Shown: positions 7,910-16,585, numbered from the stretch's first letter. The stretch is DNA of 64,000 nucleotides from JAWVFM01 sp963771655 (GCA_963771655.1 CAVYUG010000009.1:124001-188000); one strand, 5' to 3'. Notes: generated from the sequence alone by a model not told the origin. Numbers and translations: made by a program.

Positions 7910-8772
7910 GATGACGATCCGTCCACCCGGCCGAGCCTGCGGATCGCCGCGAAGCCCGCGGCCTGGAGCGTGGCCGCGGCGCCGATGATGATGAGCGAAA
8001 CGGGATTGCCCAGGATCCCCGCGAGGAAGCCCGGGGACGCGAGCTCGCCGAGCACGGCGGCGCCGAGCGGCATCGCGACCACGAGGAGGCCCGTGAAGCG
8101 CGCCTGGGCCGTGGCCGAGCGAGCCTCGGCAACCACGCCTTCGCGTTCGGCGGCCGCGGTCGCGAACCGCCGCAGCAGGCCGACGAGGTCGCCCCCGGCC
8201 AGCCCCTGGGCGGCGAGCGCGGCGCAGAGGGCGTCGACGCGGGGGGAGCGCAAGCGTGCCCGCAGCTCCTCGAGGGCGGCGTTGGTAGACGCGCCGAGCT
8301 CGAGATCGGCACCGACCCTTGACATCTCGACGGCGGGAGGGCCCTCGAGCGACCCGCCGGCGGCCACGAGCGCCGCCCGCACGGAGCGCCCGGCGGCGAG
8401 TGCGTCCGCGATCGCCGTGGCGGTGTCGGCAAGGCCTCGCTCGACGGCCCGCCGGTACCGGCGCCGGCGCAAGCCGACCACCCACGCCGCGGCCGCCGGT
8501 CCCGCCGCCGCGAGCGGGACGGCCGGCGCCGGGCCGAAGAACGCGAGCGCGACGAGCAGGAGCGCCCCGGCGCCGAGCCCTGCGAGCCGGCGTCGCTCGG
8601 CCACCGTCGGCAGATAGCCCTCCGCCCCGGCGCGGCGGAGCGGCTCCAGTGCGGCGGCGACCCACCGCGCGATCACGGGGCTCGCGGCCAGCGCATCGCG
8701 CGCGGCGACCGCGCCGAGGCCGCCGGCCGCCGCGGCGGCGACAACGGGCAGGGCCGGACCGACGCCGCTCAT
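7906..8772 (-). CDS. TadB-like inner-membrane platform protein (type II secretion F domain)
   Basis: 288 residues. Several hydrophobic helices at the N-terminus (about 8-24 and 66-100) and two at the C-terminus (about 226-245 and 255-275) flank a T2SSF domain with ADTATAIADALAAGRSVRAAL and LAAQGLAGGDLVGLLRRF. Start ATG overlaps the cpaF-like stop (ATGA) and its stop overlaps the tadC-like start, so the three genes form a tightly coupled operon. The split into TadB and TadC is by order; both belong to the same superfamily. Confidence 0.82.
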   Translation of the reverse strand: MSGVGPALPVVAAAAAGGLGAVAARDALAASPVIARWVAAALEPLRRAGAEGYLPTVAERRRLAGLGAGALLLVALAFFGPAPAVPLAAAGPAAAAWVVGLRRRRYRRAVERGLADTATAIADALAAGRSVRAALVAAGGSLEGPPAVEMSRVGADLELGASTNAALEELRARLRSPRVDALCAALAAQGLAGGDLVGLLRRFATAAAEREGVVAEARSATAQARFTGLLVVAMPLGAAVLGELASPGFLAGILGNPVSLIIIGAAATLQAAGFAAIRRLGRVDGSSS

Positions 8773-9902
8773 TCCCGCCGCCAGACCTCGCGGACCCCGA
8801 CCGCCCCGACGAGGCCGTCGACCTCGGCGACCGACCCGACGACCCGCCGCGGCCCGTCACGCTCGAGGTGGATCACGACATCGAGGCCCCGCGCGAGCTG
8901 GTCGCGGATCGCGGCGTGCGGCAAGCCGATGCCCGCCATCAGGGCGAGCGTCTCGAGGCGCCGGAGCGCGTCCTCCGGCGAGTTCGCGTGCACCGTGGAG
9001 AGGGCGCCGTCGTGCCCGGTGTTAAGCGCCGTCAGGAGGTCGAGAGCCTCAGCGCCGCGCACCTCGCCGATCACGATGCGGTCTGGCCGCATCCGCAGCG
9101 CGTTGCGCAGGAGGTCACGGATCGTGACCGCGCCGCGCTCCTCGACGCTCGCCGGACGGCTCTCGAGCCGCACGACGTGGGGCTGGCGTAGCCGCAGCTC
9201 CGCCGCGTCCTCGATCGTCACCACGCGCTCGGCCGGGTCGATGAAGCTCGAGAGCGCGTTCAGGAGCGTCGTCTTCCCCGAGCCGGTTCCACCGCTTATG
9301 AGGATGCTGCGGCGTTCGGCGACGGCTGCGGCGAGCCGGTCCCGCAGCTCCTCAGTGAGGGTCCCGGAGGCGACGAGGGCATCGGGATCGGGCCGGGCGG
9401 CCGTGAAGCGCCGGATCGACAGCGCCGGCCCGTCGACGGCCAGCGGCGGGATGACGACGTTCACCCGGGAGCCGTCGGCCAGCCGCGCGTCGACCATCGG
9501 GCTGAGCTCGTCGACCCGGCGGCCGAGCGGCGCCAGCACGCGCTCGATCGCGTCGCGAAGCGCCTGCTCGGAGGAGAAGCGGACGGCGGTCCGCTCGATT
9601 CGGCCACGGCGCTCGACGTAGACGCGCTCGTGGCCGTTCACCATCACCTCCTCGACCTCGGGATCGGCGAGGAGCTCCTCGAGCGGCCCGAGACCGGCGG
9701 TCTCGCGCATGATGAGCTCGCCGATGAGCTCCCTTCGCTCGGGAGAGAGGATGGCCGCCTCCTCGGCCACGAGATCCGCGACCGCGTCGGCCAGGGCGCC
9801 GGCGTCCCTCCGGCCCGCCGCGGCGTCGGCGCGCCGCCGGTCGGCGAGCCGCCGGCGCAGCTCGGCCGCCAGCGCCTCGGCGTGGTCGTTGATCGTGGCC
9901 AC
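8769..9902 (-). CDS. CpaF/TadA-type secretion ATPase
   Basis: 377 residues. Hexameric AAA-like ATPase that drives assembly of Flp/Tad pili. Visible motifs: N-terminal domain with GLGPLEELLADPEVEEVMVNG, SRVNVVIPPLAVDGPALSIRRF, Walker A ISGGTGSGKTTLLN, Asp/Glu box VVTIEDAAELRL, Walker B RPDRIVIGEVRGAEA and the His box TGHDGALSTVHANSP. All catalytic motifs look intact. It leads the minus-strand trio with TadB and TadC; no pilin gene follows. The CpaB-like gene of the same system lies 1 kb away beyond the macrodomain gene. Confidence 0.93.
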   Translation of the reverse strand: MATINDHAEALAAELRRRLADRRRADAAAGRRDAGALADAVADLVAEEAAILSPERRELIGELIMRETAGLGPLEELLADPEVEEVMVNGHERVYVERRGRIERTAVRFSSEQALRDAIERVLAPLGRRVDELSPMVDARLADGSRVNVVIPPLAVDGPALSIRRFTAARPDPDALVASGTLTEELRDRLAAAVAERRSILISGGTGSGKTTLLNALSSFIDPAERVVTIEDAAELRLRQPHVVRLESRPASVEERGAVTIRDLLRNALRMRPDRIVIGEVRGAEALDLLTALNTGHDGALSTVHANSPEDALRRLETLALMAGIGLPHAAIRDQLARGLDVVIHLERDGPRRVVGSVAEVDGLVGAVGVREVWRRE

Positions 9903-9951
9903 GCCCTGAAGAGCCGCGAGCGGCCTCGATCTCTCCCCCTTCCGCGCGGTC

Positions 9952-9957
9952 TATGCT
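9952..9957 (+). promoter_or_regulatory. Probable -10 element of a leaderless macrodomain gene
   Basis: TATGCT lies exactly 6 nt before the GTG start at 9964, so transcription would begin at or next to the start codon. No Shine-Dalgarno sequence precedes the GTG. Confidence 0.55.
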
Positions 9958-9963
9958 CGGCCG

Positions 9964-10464
9964 GTGGCGGCGATCGACGTCCTGGAGGCGGACATCACCG
10001 AGCTCGCGGTCGACGCGATAGCCAACGCCGCGAACACGGAGCTGAGGCACGGAGGCGGCGTCGCGGGCGCCATCTCGCGAGCCGGCGGACCTCGGATCCA
10101 GGAGGAATCCGACCTCGCGGCGCCCATCGGGCTCGGCGAGGCTGTTGCGACGACGGCCGGCGAGCTGCCGAGCCGGTGGGTGATCCACGCGGCGACCATG
10201 CACCTCGGCGGCTCCACCTCCGCGGAGATCATCCGCAGAGCGACGGCGAGCACTCTCGAGGCGGCCGACGAGATCGGCGCGCGATCGCTGGCGCTGGTCG
10301 CGTTCGGCACCGGCGTCGGCGGCTTTCGCCTCGACGAGGCGGCTCGCATCGAGGTCGACGAGGTCCGCCGTCACCTCGGCTCGGGCTCACGGCTCGAGCG
10401 GATCGTGTTCGCCGTCCGGGGCACCGAAGCGAGCGCGATCTTCGAGCAGGCGCTCGCCTCCTAG
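9964..10464 (+). CDS. Macrodomain protein (ADP-ribose binding/hydrolase type)
   Basis: 166 residues, a single stand-alone macrodomain. Motifs: the N-terminal VDAIANAANTELRHGGGVAGAI, matching the ADP-ribose-binding NAAN...GGGVxxAI signature, then RWVIHAATM and a C-terminal phosphate loop ALVAFGTGVGGF. Such proteins bind or remove ADP-ribose or related nucleotides. It is the only plus-strand gene inside the Tad region and splits it in two. GTG start with a -10 placed for a leaderless transcript. Its stop overlaps the stop of the convergent lipoprotein gene within the palindrome CTAG (10461-10464). Confidence 0.88.
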   Translation: MAAIDVLEADITELAVDAIANAANTELRHGGGVAGAISRAGGPRIQEESDLAAPIGLGEAVATTAGELPSRWVIHAATMHLGGSTSAEIIRRATASTLEAADEIGARSLALVAFGTGVGGFRLDEAARIEVDEVRRHLGSGSRLERIVFAVRGTEASAIFEQALAS

Positions 10465-10904
10465 CGCCGGCTGTCGGGGACGGAGAACGAGCTCGGCGGA
10501 ACCGGCCTCTCGGGCCGCACGCGCTCGCCGTCCCAGCGGTATGGCACGGTGGCGCTCCCCGCGCTCGGGCAGCACTGCGGGTCCTTGGGGTCGTACAGCG
10601 CGTAGGTGAGCGCGATCACGGCAGGCCGCGCGAAGGCGATCCGGATCCCGGAGCTGTCGTCGGGCGTGTCGGTGCCGACGAGCCGGCCATCGGCGAAGAA
10701 GAATGCCCTCTGGGCCGTTCCATCGCCGGAGCTCTTCCTCACGCCGAGGATCACCGAGAGGGGTGCCGCGGGGTCATACGCGGAGGCGTCGACCGGGTAG
10801 TAGCCGCGGCTGCGCACGTCCGCCTCGGCCGCCGACAGCTTGAGCGTCGGGGCGGTCGAGTCCGCACCGCAGCCGGCAAGCGCCGCCGAAGCGAGGCACA
10901 CCAC
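10461..10904 (-). CDS. Lipoprotein, LppP/LprE-like
   Basis: 147 residues. N-terminal lipobox LAGC (Cys12) follows an unusually short hydrophobic stretch; a second GTG one codon upstream (10907) is equally possible, and the next in-frame codon set back to the cpaB stop offers no ATG. The mature part contains AFFFADGRLVGTDTP and two adjacent Cys (DPQCCPSAG), resembling the LppP/LprE lipoprotein family of actinobacteria; that link is from memory and moderate. It follows the CpaB-like gene by about 50 nt in the same direction and may be part of the same unit. Confidence 0.7.
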   Translation of the reverse strand: MVCLASAALAGCGADSTAPTLKLSAAEADVRSRGYYPVDASAYDPAAPLSVILGVRKSSGDGTAQRAFFFADGRLVGTDTPDDSSGIRIAFARPAVIALTYALYDPKDPQCCPSAGSATVPYRWDGERVRPERPVPPSSFSVPDSRR

Positions 10905-10955
10905 GATCGCCGCTTTGGCGCGAGAGCCAGCGATCGCGCGACGATAGCGCCGGCG

Positions 10956-11645
10956 TCAGCCCGACCCGATCAGCCTGATCGCCCGCGCGAAGCTCTCCGC
11001 CTGGATCAGCTTCAGGGCCTGCGACCTCTCGAGCGCAAGCGTCGCCGACCAGCCTCCGGTGCCGATGGGCGAGCCCGCCGGCGCGCCGGTGTCGGTGCCC
11101 TCGGACTGCCGGAGCGCGAGCAGTCGAACTCCGGCCGCGACCACGTAGGTGCGCCCGACCGCGGAAGCGCCGGTCGGCTCGGTGGTCACCACCACGTCCA
11201 CCCTGCTGCCGGTCGCGTCGTCGCCCGAGGCAGCGAGGGCGGCTGCGCCCGTCACCGCGACCTCCACCGGCGAGCGACCGTGGCCCAAGCGGGGTCCGGA
11301 GCGCGATGGCCGAGCCTCGCCGGGTGGGCGGAGCTGGCCGGCGAGCACGTAGCCGCCGGCGGGAATCGTCGCAGTGGGCTCCTGGCCGACCGCCTGCCCC
11401 GGAGAGGCAAGCGACCCCGGGGGGACGAACCGCGCCGGCACGCGACGCACCTCGAGCGCGCTCCGGGTCGCCGCCGGGCTCAGAGGCTCACGCGCCGGCA
11501 GCGCCCGGACCGCGACGAGGACCGGCCGAAGAGGGCCGAGCTGCGATGCGACGTCGGAGCGGTAGCCGCTCGCCATCGCCGCCGCGAGGCCGGCGCACGC
11601 GAGCGCCGCGACGCCGAAGCCGACCGCCCGGGCGCGCCGGCTCAT
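10956..11645 (-). CDS. CpaB/RcpC-like Flp pilus assembly protein (SAF domain)
   Basis: 229 residues. N-terminal membrane helix (about 8-26), then an SAF domain: VLVAVRALPAREPLSPA, with VRRVPARFVPPGSL and AGGYVLAGQL, the usual pattern of CpaB proteins. CpaB/RcpC acts in the envelope during Flp/Tad pilus assembly. ATG overlaps the upstream kinase stop (ATGA), which ties it to the two-component pair. It provides the missing component for the cpaF-tadB-tadC genes on the other side of the macrodomain gene. Confidence 0.85.
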   Translation of the reverse strand: MSRRARAVGFGVAALACAGLAAAMASGYRSDVASQLGPLRPVLVAVRALPAREPLSPAATRSALEVRRVPARFVPPGSLASPGQAVGQEPTATIPAGGYVLAGQLRPPGEARPSRSGPRLGHGRSPVEVAVTGAAALAASGDDATGSRVDVVVTTEPTGASAVGRTYVVAAGVRLLALRQSEGTDTGAPAGSPIGTGGWSATLALERSQALKLIQAESFARAIRLIGSG

Positions 11646-12298
11646 GCGGCGGGCGTGTAGGCGGCGACGGAGGACGCCGCGAGCGGCAGCTCGAGCACGG
11701 CCTCCGTCCCCCCCGGTGACCGGTCGAGCAGGAACCGCCCACCGCTCTCCCGTGCCAGATCCGCGACGATCGCGAGGCCGTGACCGCGCCGCGGGTCACG
11801 CCCCCGTTGCCGAGTCCCGGCTGGGCCGCCGTCGACGACCGAGATCCGGACCCCTCGGGCGTTCCGGCGAGCCGCCACGGCGATGTTGAGGCTTCCATGC
11901 TCGAGCGCGTTCGCGATCAGATTGTCGAGCGCGCCCTCGGCGCGCCTCGGGTCCACGTGCACCATCGCCGAGCCGACCTCGCAGCGGAGCGCGAGCGCGC
12001 GGCCGCGCCGAGCCGCCGTCCCCCGCCAGCGCTCGACGGTCGAGTGGACGAGTCCGCTCGCCGACACCGGCCGCGCCGACGCCGCAGCGGGGAGGCGGTT
12101 GACCTCGCGGTCGAGGTCGTCGAGCGCCGCGAGAGCGGCGTCGACCGTCCGACGGGTGATGACGGCCGTGCGCGTGCTCGCGTGGGCCGACTCGAGCTGG
12201 GAGGACGCGAGGCTCAGCGCCTGCAGCGGCCGCCTCAGCTCGTGCAGCGCCCGGTTGAGCTTCGCTCGCCTTCGCGATGCTCGCCAGAGGACGTTCAT
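11642..12298 (-). CDS. Sensorless histidine kinase
   Basis: 218 residues, about half the usual kinase length. There is no membrane helix or sensor domain: the phosphoacceptor H-box ALHELRRPLQAL begins at residue 17 (His19). The HATPase part has the N-box GALDNLIANALEHGS, a G1-like VVDGGPAG and the G2 box RGHGLAIVADLARESGG. It would act in the cytosol and take its signal from a partner. The ATG at 12298 overlaps the stop of the response regulator gene, so they form a cognate pair. Longer starts are inside the regulator gene and are not supported. Confidence 0.85.
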   Translation of the reverse strand: MNVLWRASRRRAKLNRALHELRRPLQALSLASSQLESAHASTRTAVITRRTVDAALAALDDLDREVNRLPAAASARPVSASGLVHSTVERWRGTAARRGRALALRCEVGSAMVHVDPRRAEGALDNLIANALEHGSLNIAVAARRNARGVRISVVDGGPAGTRQRGRDPRRGHGLAIVADLARESGGRFLLDRSPGGTEAVLELPLAASSVAAYTPAA

Positions 12299-13062
12299 CC
12301 CTCCACCAGCCGGTAGCCGACGCCCCACACGTTCACGACGTACCGCCCGGCGTCCGGGTCGAGCTTGCGGCGGAGGCGGCTCGCGTGGGAGTCGAGGGTC
12401 CGCGTGTTGCCGAGGGCCCTGTAGCCCCAGACGTCTCGCAGTAGCTCCTGCTTCGTGAACACCCGGCGCGGCTCCGCCGCGAGGGCGCAGAGGAGCGCGT
12501 ACTCCTTGCCCGCGAGTCGCACCGACCGCTCGCCGACCCGAACCTCCCTCGTCGCAGTGTCGATGTGGAGCTCGCCCACCTGTCTCGGCCCGAGCCGCCG
12601 CGCGTCCCGGCGGCGAAGGACGGCGGCGACCCGCGCCGAGACCTCGCTGAAGTCGAACGGCTTGGCGACGTAGTCGTCGGCCCCCTCCTTGAGCCCGCGA
12701 AGGCGATCGGCCGCAGTCCCGCGGCCGCTTATGACGATCACCGGCAGGAGCGGGTCATAGCGGCCGATCGCCCCGTGGGAAGACCGGATCTCCCGGAGGA
12801 CGTCCAGGCCGCAGGCGTCTGGGAGCCGGAGGTCGAGGAGCAGGAGGTCGGGAGCCTTGAACCGGCACAGGCGAAGCGCGTCCGCTGCGGTGGGCGCGGG
12901 CAACGGGCTGTAGCGATCGGCGGCAAGGTGGTCGCAGAGCAGCTCGAGCGTCGCCGGGTCGTCCTCGCAGACCACCACCATCGCGAGGCGGGGCACCTGC
13001 GGCAGAGCCGGTGCCGTCTCCCGGCGGTCGGGCGCGGCCTCGTTGAGCGTCTCGACCGTCAC
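12295..13062 (-). CDS. OmpR/PhoB-family response regulator
   Basis: 255 residues from GTG 13062, or 228 from the ATG at 12981 (MVVVCEDD), which gives the more usual N-terminus; the GTG is 5 nt after the preceding stop and is kept as the longer option. Receiver domain: acidic pair CEDDP, phosphoacceptor Asp in LLLLDLRLPDACG, Thr/Ser region VIVISGRG and Lys in DDYVAKPFDF. C-terminal winged helix: ALLCALAAEPRRVFTKQELLRDVWG and RTLDSHASRLRRKL. It probably controls the CpaB and lipoprotein genes transcribed with it, and perhaps the cpaF block. Confidence 0.9.
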   Translation of the reverse strand: MTVETLNEAAPDRRETAPALPQVPRLAMVVVCEDDPATLELLCDHLAADRYSPLPAPTAADALRLCRFKAPDLLLLDLRLPDACGLDVLREIRSSHGAIGRYDPLLPVIVISGRGTAADRLRGLKEGADDYVAKPFDFSEVSARVAAVLRRRDARRLGPRQVGELHIDTATREVRVGERSVRLAGKEYALLCALAAEPRRVFTKQELLRDVWGYRALGNTRTLDSHASRLRRKLDPDAGRYVVNVWGVGYRLVEG

Positions 13063-13067
13063 GGCAT

Positions 13068-13394
13068 CTACAACCCCGCGGGTTTTTCGGCCGCCCCCCG
13101 CGACGGCACCTCCAGGACCGACGTGGCGCGGCGATCCGCGACGAACCGGCCGGGCCTCACGCCCAGGCGCCGCGAGATCACGGCGCCGCTCGCGTCGAGG
13201 AAGGCGACGTCGAGCGCGAACCGCATCCCGAAGGTGTGAACGCTTCGGCACGACGGGATCAGCAGCCCGGCCCCGGCGCGCTCGCGGTCGGTGAGGGCGA
13301 GGCCGGCGAGCCTCGCCAACCGGGTGGTCGCGACGCGCACCCGAACCCCGTCGACCCGGACCAGCGGCAACCTCTCGAGACGTCGCGGGCCCAT
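13068..13394 (-). CDS. DUF192 protein
   Basis: 108 residues from ATG 13394. Contains the DUF192 pattern: GAGLLIPSCRSVHTFGMRF, then LDVAFLDASGAVISRR and a C-terminal VLEVPSRG. No signal peptide is visible in this form. Function of the family is not established. Only 5 nt separate its stop from the response regulator GTG, so it likely leads the DUF192-regulator-kinase-cpaB-lipoprotein unit. Starts further upstream would run into the divergent gene. Confidence 0.75.
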   Translation of the reverse strand: MGPRRLERLPLVRVDGVRVRVATTRLARLAGLALTDRERAGAGLLIPSCRSVHTFGMRFALDVAFLDASGAVISRRLGVRPGRFVADRRATSVLEVPSRGAAEKPAGL

Positions 13395-13551
13395 GCCCAC
13401 GATCAACCCGCCGGCGCGTGAGCGCGCCCCCCGCACCTGCAAACCGGCGTTCAGGCCGCGCCCCGCCGCCACGCCCGCCGCCATGATCGGGAAAGATGGT
13501 CTCGCTCTTTCCAAGCCTCGGCACCGAGCCCGGGGCGGGGATCTGAAACCA

Positions 13552-14016
13552 GTGGAGAAGGCAACTCGAAGAGGCAATTACGAGTCGGGCTCCGACTACG
13601 TCCTCGAATACGGGGAGCTCCGCTTCTCCTTCAACGAGAACGACTTCGCGCAGCGCGTCGAGCAGGCGGCAGTGAAGCTCGACTTCGTCGACCCCGGCCT
13701 CGGCTCCGATGAGGTCCACGATCTCCTCGAGCTGGCCGTGAACGGCGAGATCATCGAGCCGAGCTCGGCGCTCGGCGAGCACATCAACGAGCACTGGACC
13801 GAGCTCGTCGGGCCGGCGAACCGCAGCCTGGTCCACTGGATCCGCCGCCTCGTCTTCCGCGGCGCCTGGCTCGACCAGCGGGTCAAGGAGGGTGAGCTCG
13901 ACGTCTCCTTCGACCCCGACTCGAACACGTTCGGGTACATCCAGCCCGACCGCGAGGCAGAGCCGATCGAGCTCTCCCGCGAGCCGTCCTGGTCGCGGCT
14001 CGCGTACCGGCCCTAG
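13552..14016 (+). CDS. Hypothetical protein
   Basis: 154 residues from GTG 13552; an ATG at 13483 in the same frame would add 23 basic residues. The sequence is acidic and soluble, rich in Glu/Asp, with YVLEYGELRFSFNENDF, AVNGEIIEPSSALGEHINEHW and YIQPDREAEPIELSREPSW. No membrane segment and no motif I recognise. Codon use matches the neighbours and the acidic composition argues that it is a real protein. It converges on the cca-like gene and the two stops overlap in CTAG at 14013-14016. Confidence 0.7.
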   Translation: MEKATRRGNYESGSDYVLEYGELRFSFNENDFAQRVEQAAVKLDFVDPGLGSDEVHDLLELAVNGEIIEPSSALGEHINEHWTELVGPANRSLVHWIRRLVFRGAWLDQRVKEGELDVSFDPDSNTFGYIQPDREAEPIELSREPSWSRLAYRP

Positions 14017-15455
14017 AGGGCCGCGCGCGCCAGCTCGATCGCGTCCTCGCGAGTCGTCACCTCGCCCGCGAACACCGCCGCCTCGATCTCTCCAAGAAGG
14101 CGGCCGAGCTCCGGGCCGGGCTCGATGCCAAGCTCGTGCGCCAGCTCGTCGCCGCGAATCGTCGAGCGCGGGGGGCCGTCGCGGCGCCACGCGAGCGCCT
14201 CGCCGACCATGTCCGAGGCCAGCTCGAGGTGGGCCGTGATCATCTCCTCAGACGCCACCTCGCCGCCGCCCCGCGCGGAGAGACGGTCGGCGACGGTGAG
14301 GAGCGTGACGTCGACGGGGTCGGGTTCGGTCGCCCGCAGGTACTCGTAGACGGTGCGCCGGGCCAGGGGGCGCTGGTGCACGAGGAAGCCGAGCCGCAGG
14401 TGGTTGCGGGTGATGTTGGCCACGTAGGCGGCGAAGCGCCCGCTCGTGCGCAGTCGCTCACAGATCGTCTTGACGATGTCCGCGCCCACCTGGTCGTGGC
14501 CGATGAAGGTGATGTAGCCACGGCTGGAGTCGCGCGTCGCCGGTTTGCCGAGGTCGTGGAAGAGCGCGGCGAACCTCATCGCCCCCGCCCGATCGAGGTC
14601 GTCGGCGAGCGGCTCGGCGAGCAGCATCGCCACGTCGCCCGCGGCATCGCCCACGTAGCGAGTGAGGTCGTCCTCCACTTCGAGCCACCGAACGAGGACC
14701 TGGAGCGTGTGGCCGTGGACGTCGAGATGGTGGTTCGGGTTCTGCTCGATCCCCCGAAGCCCCGCCAACTCGGGCAGCACGGCCTCCGTCACCCGCAGGT
14801 CGTCGAGGAGGTCGAGCCCGCGCAGGGGGTCGGCGCCGGCCAGAAGGAGGCGCAGCTCCGCGAACTGCCTCTCCCCCGCCGGCTCGACGGCGCGCGTTGC
14901 CGATTGCCGAGCGAGGTCGGCGGTTGCCTCGTCGATCGCGAGGCCGAGGTTGGCCGCGAGCCGCGGCGCCCGCAGAAGGCGAAGCGGGTCATCGCCGAAC
15001 GCGCCGTCGCCGGTCGCGCGCAGGCGTTTCCGCTCGACGTCCGCCCGGCCCGACAGCGGGTCGACCAGCGCGTCGTCGTCCCGCTCGGCGACGGCCGCTA
15101 GTGGAAGCGCCATCGCGTTGATCGTGAAATCGCGCAGCGCCAGGTCGCCCTCGATCGTCCCCGACCGCAGCCGGCTGACGTCGACGTGCCAGCCCTCGGA
15201 CGAGGTGACGCGCCAGGCGCCGAACTCCTCAGAGAGCGGGAAGGCCACCGCGCCCGCGCTTCCGGCGACCGCTCGCGCGGCATCGGCCTCGCCGGCCGTC
15301 ACCGCGATGTCGACGTCCACCACCTCCCGACCGAGGGCGGCGTCGCGGACGGCACCGCCCACGACCCAGGTCCCATCGGCGCTCCCCAGCCCGTCGAGCG
15401 CGGCCTCGGCGGCCGCGGTGCTGCCAACGCGGGACGCGAGCTCGCCGCCGCTCAT
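14013..15455 (-). CDS. cca: CCA tRNA nucleotidyltransferase / poly(A) polymerase family
   Basis: 480 residues. Class II nucleotidyltransferase that repairs or adds the CCA end of tRNAs. Motifs: TWVVGGAVRDAALGREVVDVDIAV (GG and DxD metal-binding pair), RDFTINAMAL, DPLRLLRAPRLAANLGL, then an HD-type domain with HLDVHGHTLQV and ALFHDLGKPATR. The ATG at 15455 overlaps the alr stop (ATGA); a longer reading inside alr is not supported. It is the third gene of the nnr-alr-cca run. Whether it makes CCA or poly(A) cannot be told from the sequence alone; CCA addition is the usual role in actinobacteria. Confidence 0.9.
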   Translation of the reverse strand: MSGGELASRVGSTAAAEAALDGLGSADGTWVVGGAVRDAALGREVVDVDIAVTAGEADAARAVAGSAGAVAFPLSEEFGAWRVTSSEGWHVDVSRLRSGTIEGDLALRDFTINAMALPLAAVAERDDDALVDPLSGRADVERKRLRATGDGAFGDDPLRLLRAPRLAANLGLAIDEATADLARQSATRAVEPAGERQFAELRLLLAGADPLRGLDLLDDLRVTEAVLPELAGLRGIEQNPNHHLDVHGHTLQVLVRWLEVEDDLTRYVGDAAGDVAMLLAEPLADDLDRAGAMRFAALFHDLGKPATRDSSRGYITFIGHDQVGADIVKTICERLRTSGRFAAYVANITRNHLRLGFLVHQRPLARRTVYEYLRATEPDPVDVTLLTVADRLSARGGGEVASEEMITAHLELASDMVGEALAWRRDGPPRSTIRGDELAHELGIEPGPELGRLLGEIEAAVFAGEVTTREDAIELARAAL

Positions 15456-16585
15456 CGCTCTGAGCGGACGTAGAGGCGGGGCACGCGGGCCGAGATCCCG
15501 CACGTGATCTCGTAGTTGATCGTCTCGATACGGGCGGCGAGCTCCTCGGCGAGGATCCGGTCGGCCCCGTCCGGGCCGATCAGGGTGGCCTGCGCGCCGG
15601 ACTCGACGTCGGAGCGCGACCCGAGATCGATCGTGACGTTGTCCATCGAAACCGTCCCGACGAGCGGATGGCGCCGGCCGGCGACGAGGATCTCCGCGTT
15701 GTTGGAGAACGCGCGGCGTACCCCGTCCCCATAGCCGATCGGCATCACTCCGACGAGCGTCTCCTCCGGAGCGCGCCAGGTCCGGCCGTACCCGGCGCTC
15801 GCACCGGCGTCGAACCGTTTCACGTCGGCGACGTAGGAGCGCAGCGCAAGCGCCGGCTCCAGCTCCCGCCCGAGCGGGTCGGAGCCGAACGGGTCGAGCC
15901 CGTAGATCGCGATGCCGCAGCGGACCATGTCGTGATGGGAGGAGGCGTCACGGAGGGTTGCCGCGCTGTTCGCGGCGTGGACGAGGAGCTCGGGATGGTC
16001 GGCTCGCGCGCGATCGACGACCGCCCCGAAGCGGTCCAGCTGCTCGTCGAAGAAGTCCGAGTCGCGTTCGTCAGCGGTGGCGAGGTGGGTCCACAGGCCG
16101 GTGAGCTCGAGACGCACGTCGGCGGCAACGCGGTCGAGAAGGCGGAGGACCGCGTCCGGATCGCGCTCGCCGAGCCGCCCCATGCCGGTGTCGTACTTCA
16201 CGTGCAGCCGCGGTCGGACGCCGAGGGCCTCGCCGCGCGCCGCGGCGAGGTCGGCGAACTGCGGACGCCAGGCGGCCAGATCCGAGTCGGCCTCGAGCGC
16301 CAGCTCGAGCTCGCCCGGTGTGAGCGCCCCCATCGTGAGGATTCGCGCGTCGGGGATGGCCGCCCGAAGCTCGGCCGCCTCGGAGGCCGCCGCCACCGCG
16401 AGGCGGCCCGCGCCGCCGGCCAGCGCGGCCCTCGCGCACTCGATCGCGCCGTGGCCGTAGCCATCGGCCTTGACCACCGCGCAGAGCTCGGTGTCGCCCG
16501 CGAGCTCGCGGGAAAGACGGACGCAGTTGCGCTCGACCGCGCCGAGGTCGACGACGGCGCGGGCGCGCGCGGCCTCGGTGCTCAT
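15452..16585 (-). CDS. alr: Alanine racemase
   Basis: 377 residues, normal length. PLP enzyme making D-alanine for peptidoglycan. The PLP lysine is in VVKADGYGHGA (Lys39); PLP-phosphate binding and second-base region show VRCGIAIYGLDPFG and VGYGDGVRRAFSNN-like VMPIGYGDGVRRAF; the substrate motif SMDNVTIDLG is present. ATG overlaps the nnr stop and the stop overlaps cca. Together with murF and ftsI in this window it supports an active D-Ala branch. Confidence 0.96.
   Translation of the reverse strand: MSTEAARARAVVDLGAVERNCVRLSRELAGDTELCAVVKADGYGHGAIECARAALAGGAGRLAVAAASEAAELRAAIPDARILTMGALTPGELELALEADSDLAAWRPQFADLAAARGEALGVRPRLHVKYDTGMGRLGERDPDAVLRLLDRVAADVRLELTGLWTHLATADERDSDFFDEQLDRFGAVVDRARADHPELLVHAANSAATLRDASSHHDMVRCGIAIYGLDPFGSDPLGRELEPALALRSYVADVKRFDAGASAGYGRTWRAPEETLVGVMPIGYGDGVRRAFSNNAEILVAGRRHPLVGTVSMDNVTIDLGSRSDVESGAQATLIGPDGADRILAEELAARIETINYEITCGISARVPRLYVRSER

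Noticed and set aside
9630..11660. Long plus-strand open frame of 676 codons opposite cpaF and cpaB
   Set aside because: It is Arg/Gly/Pro-rich, has no domain pattern and mirrors well-supported minus-strand genes plus the macrodomain gene in another frame; such frames are common in GC-rich DNA.
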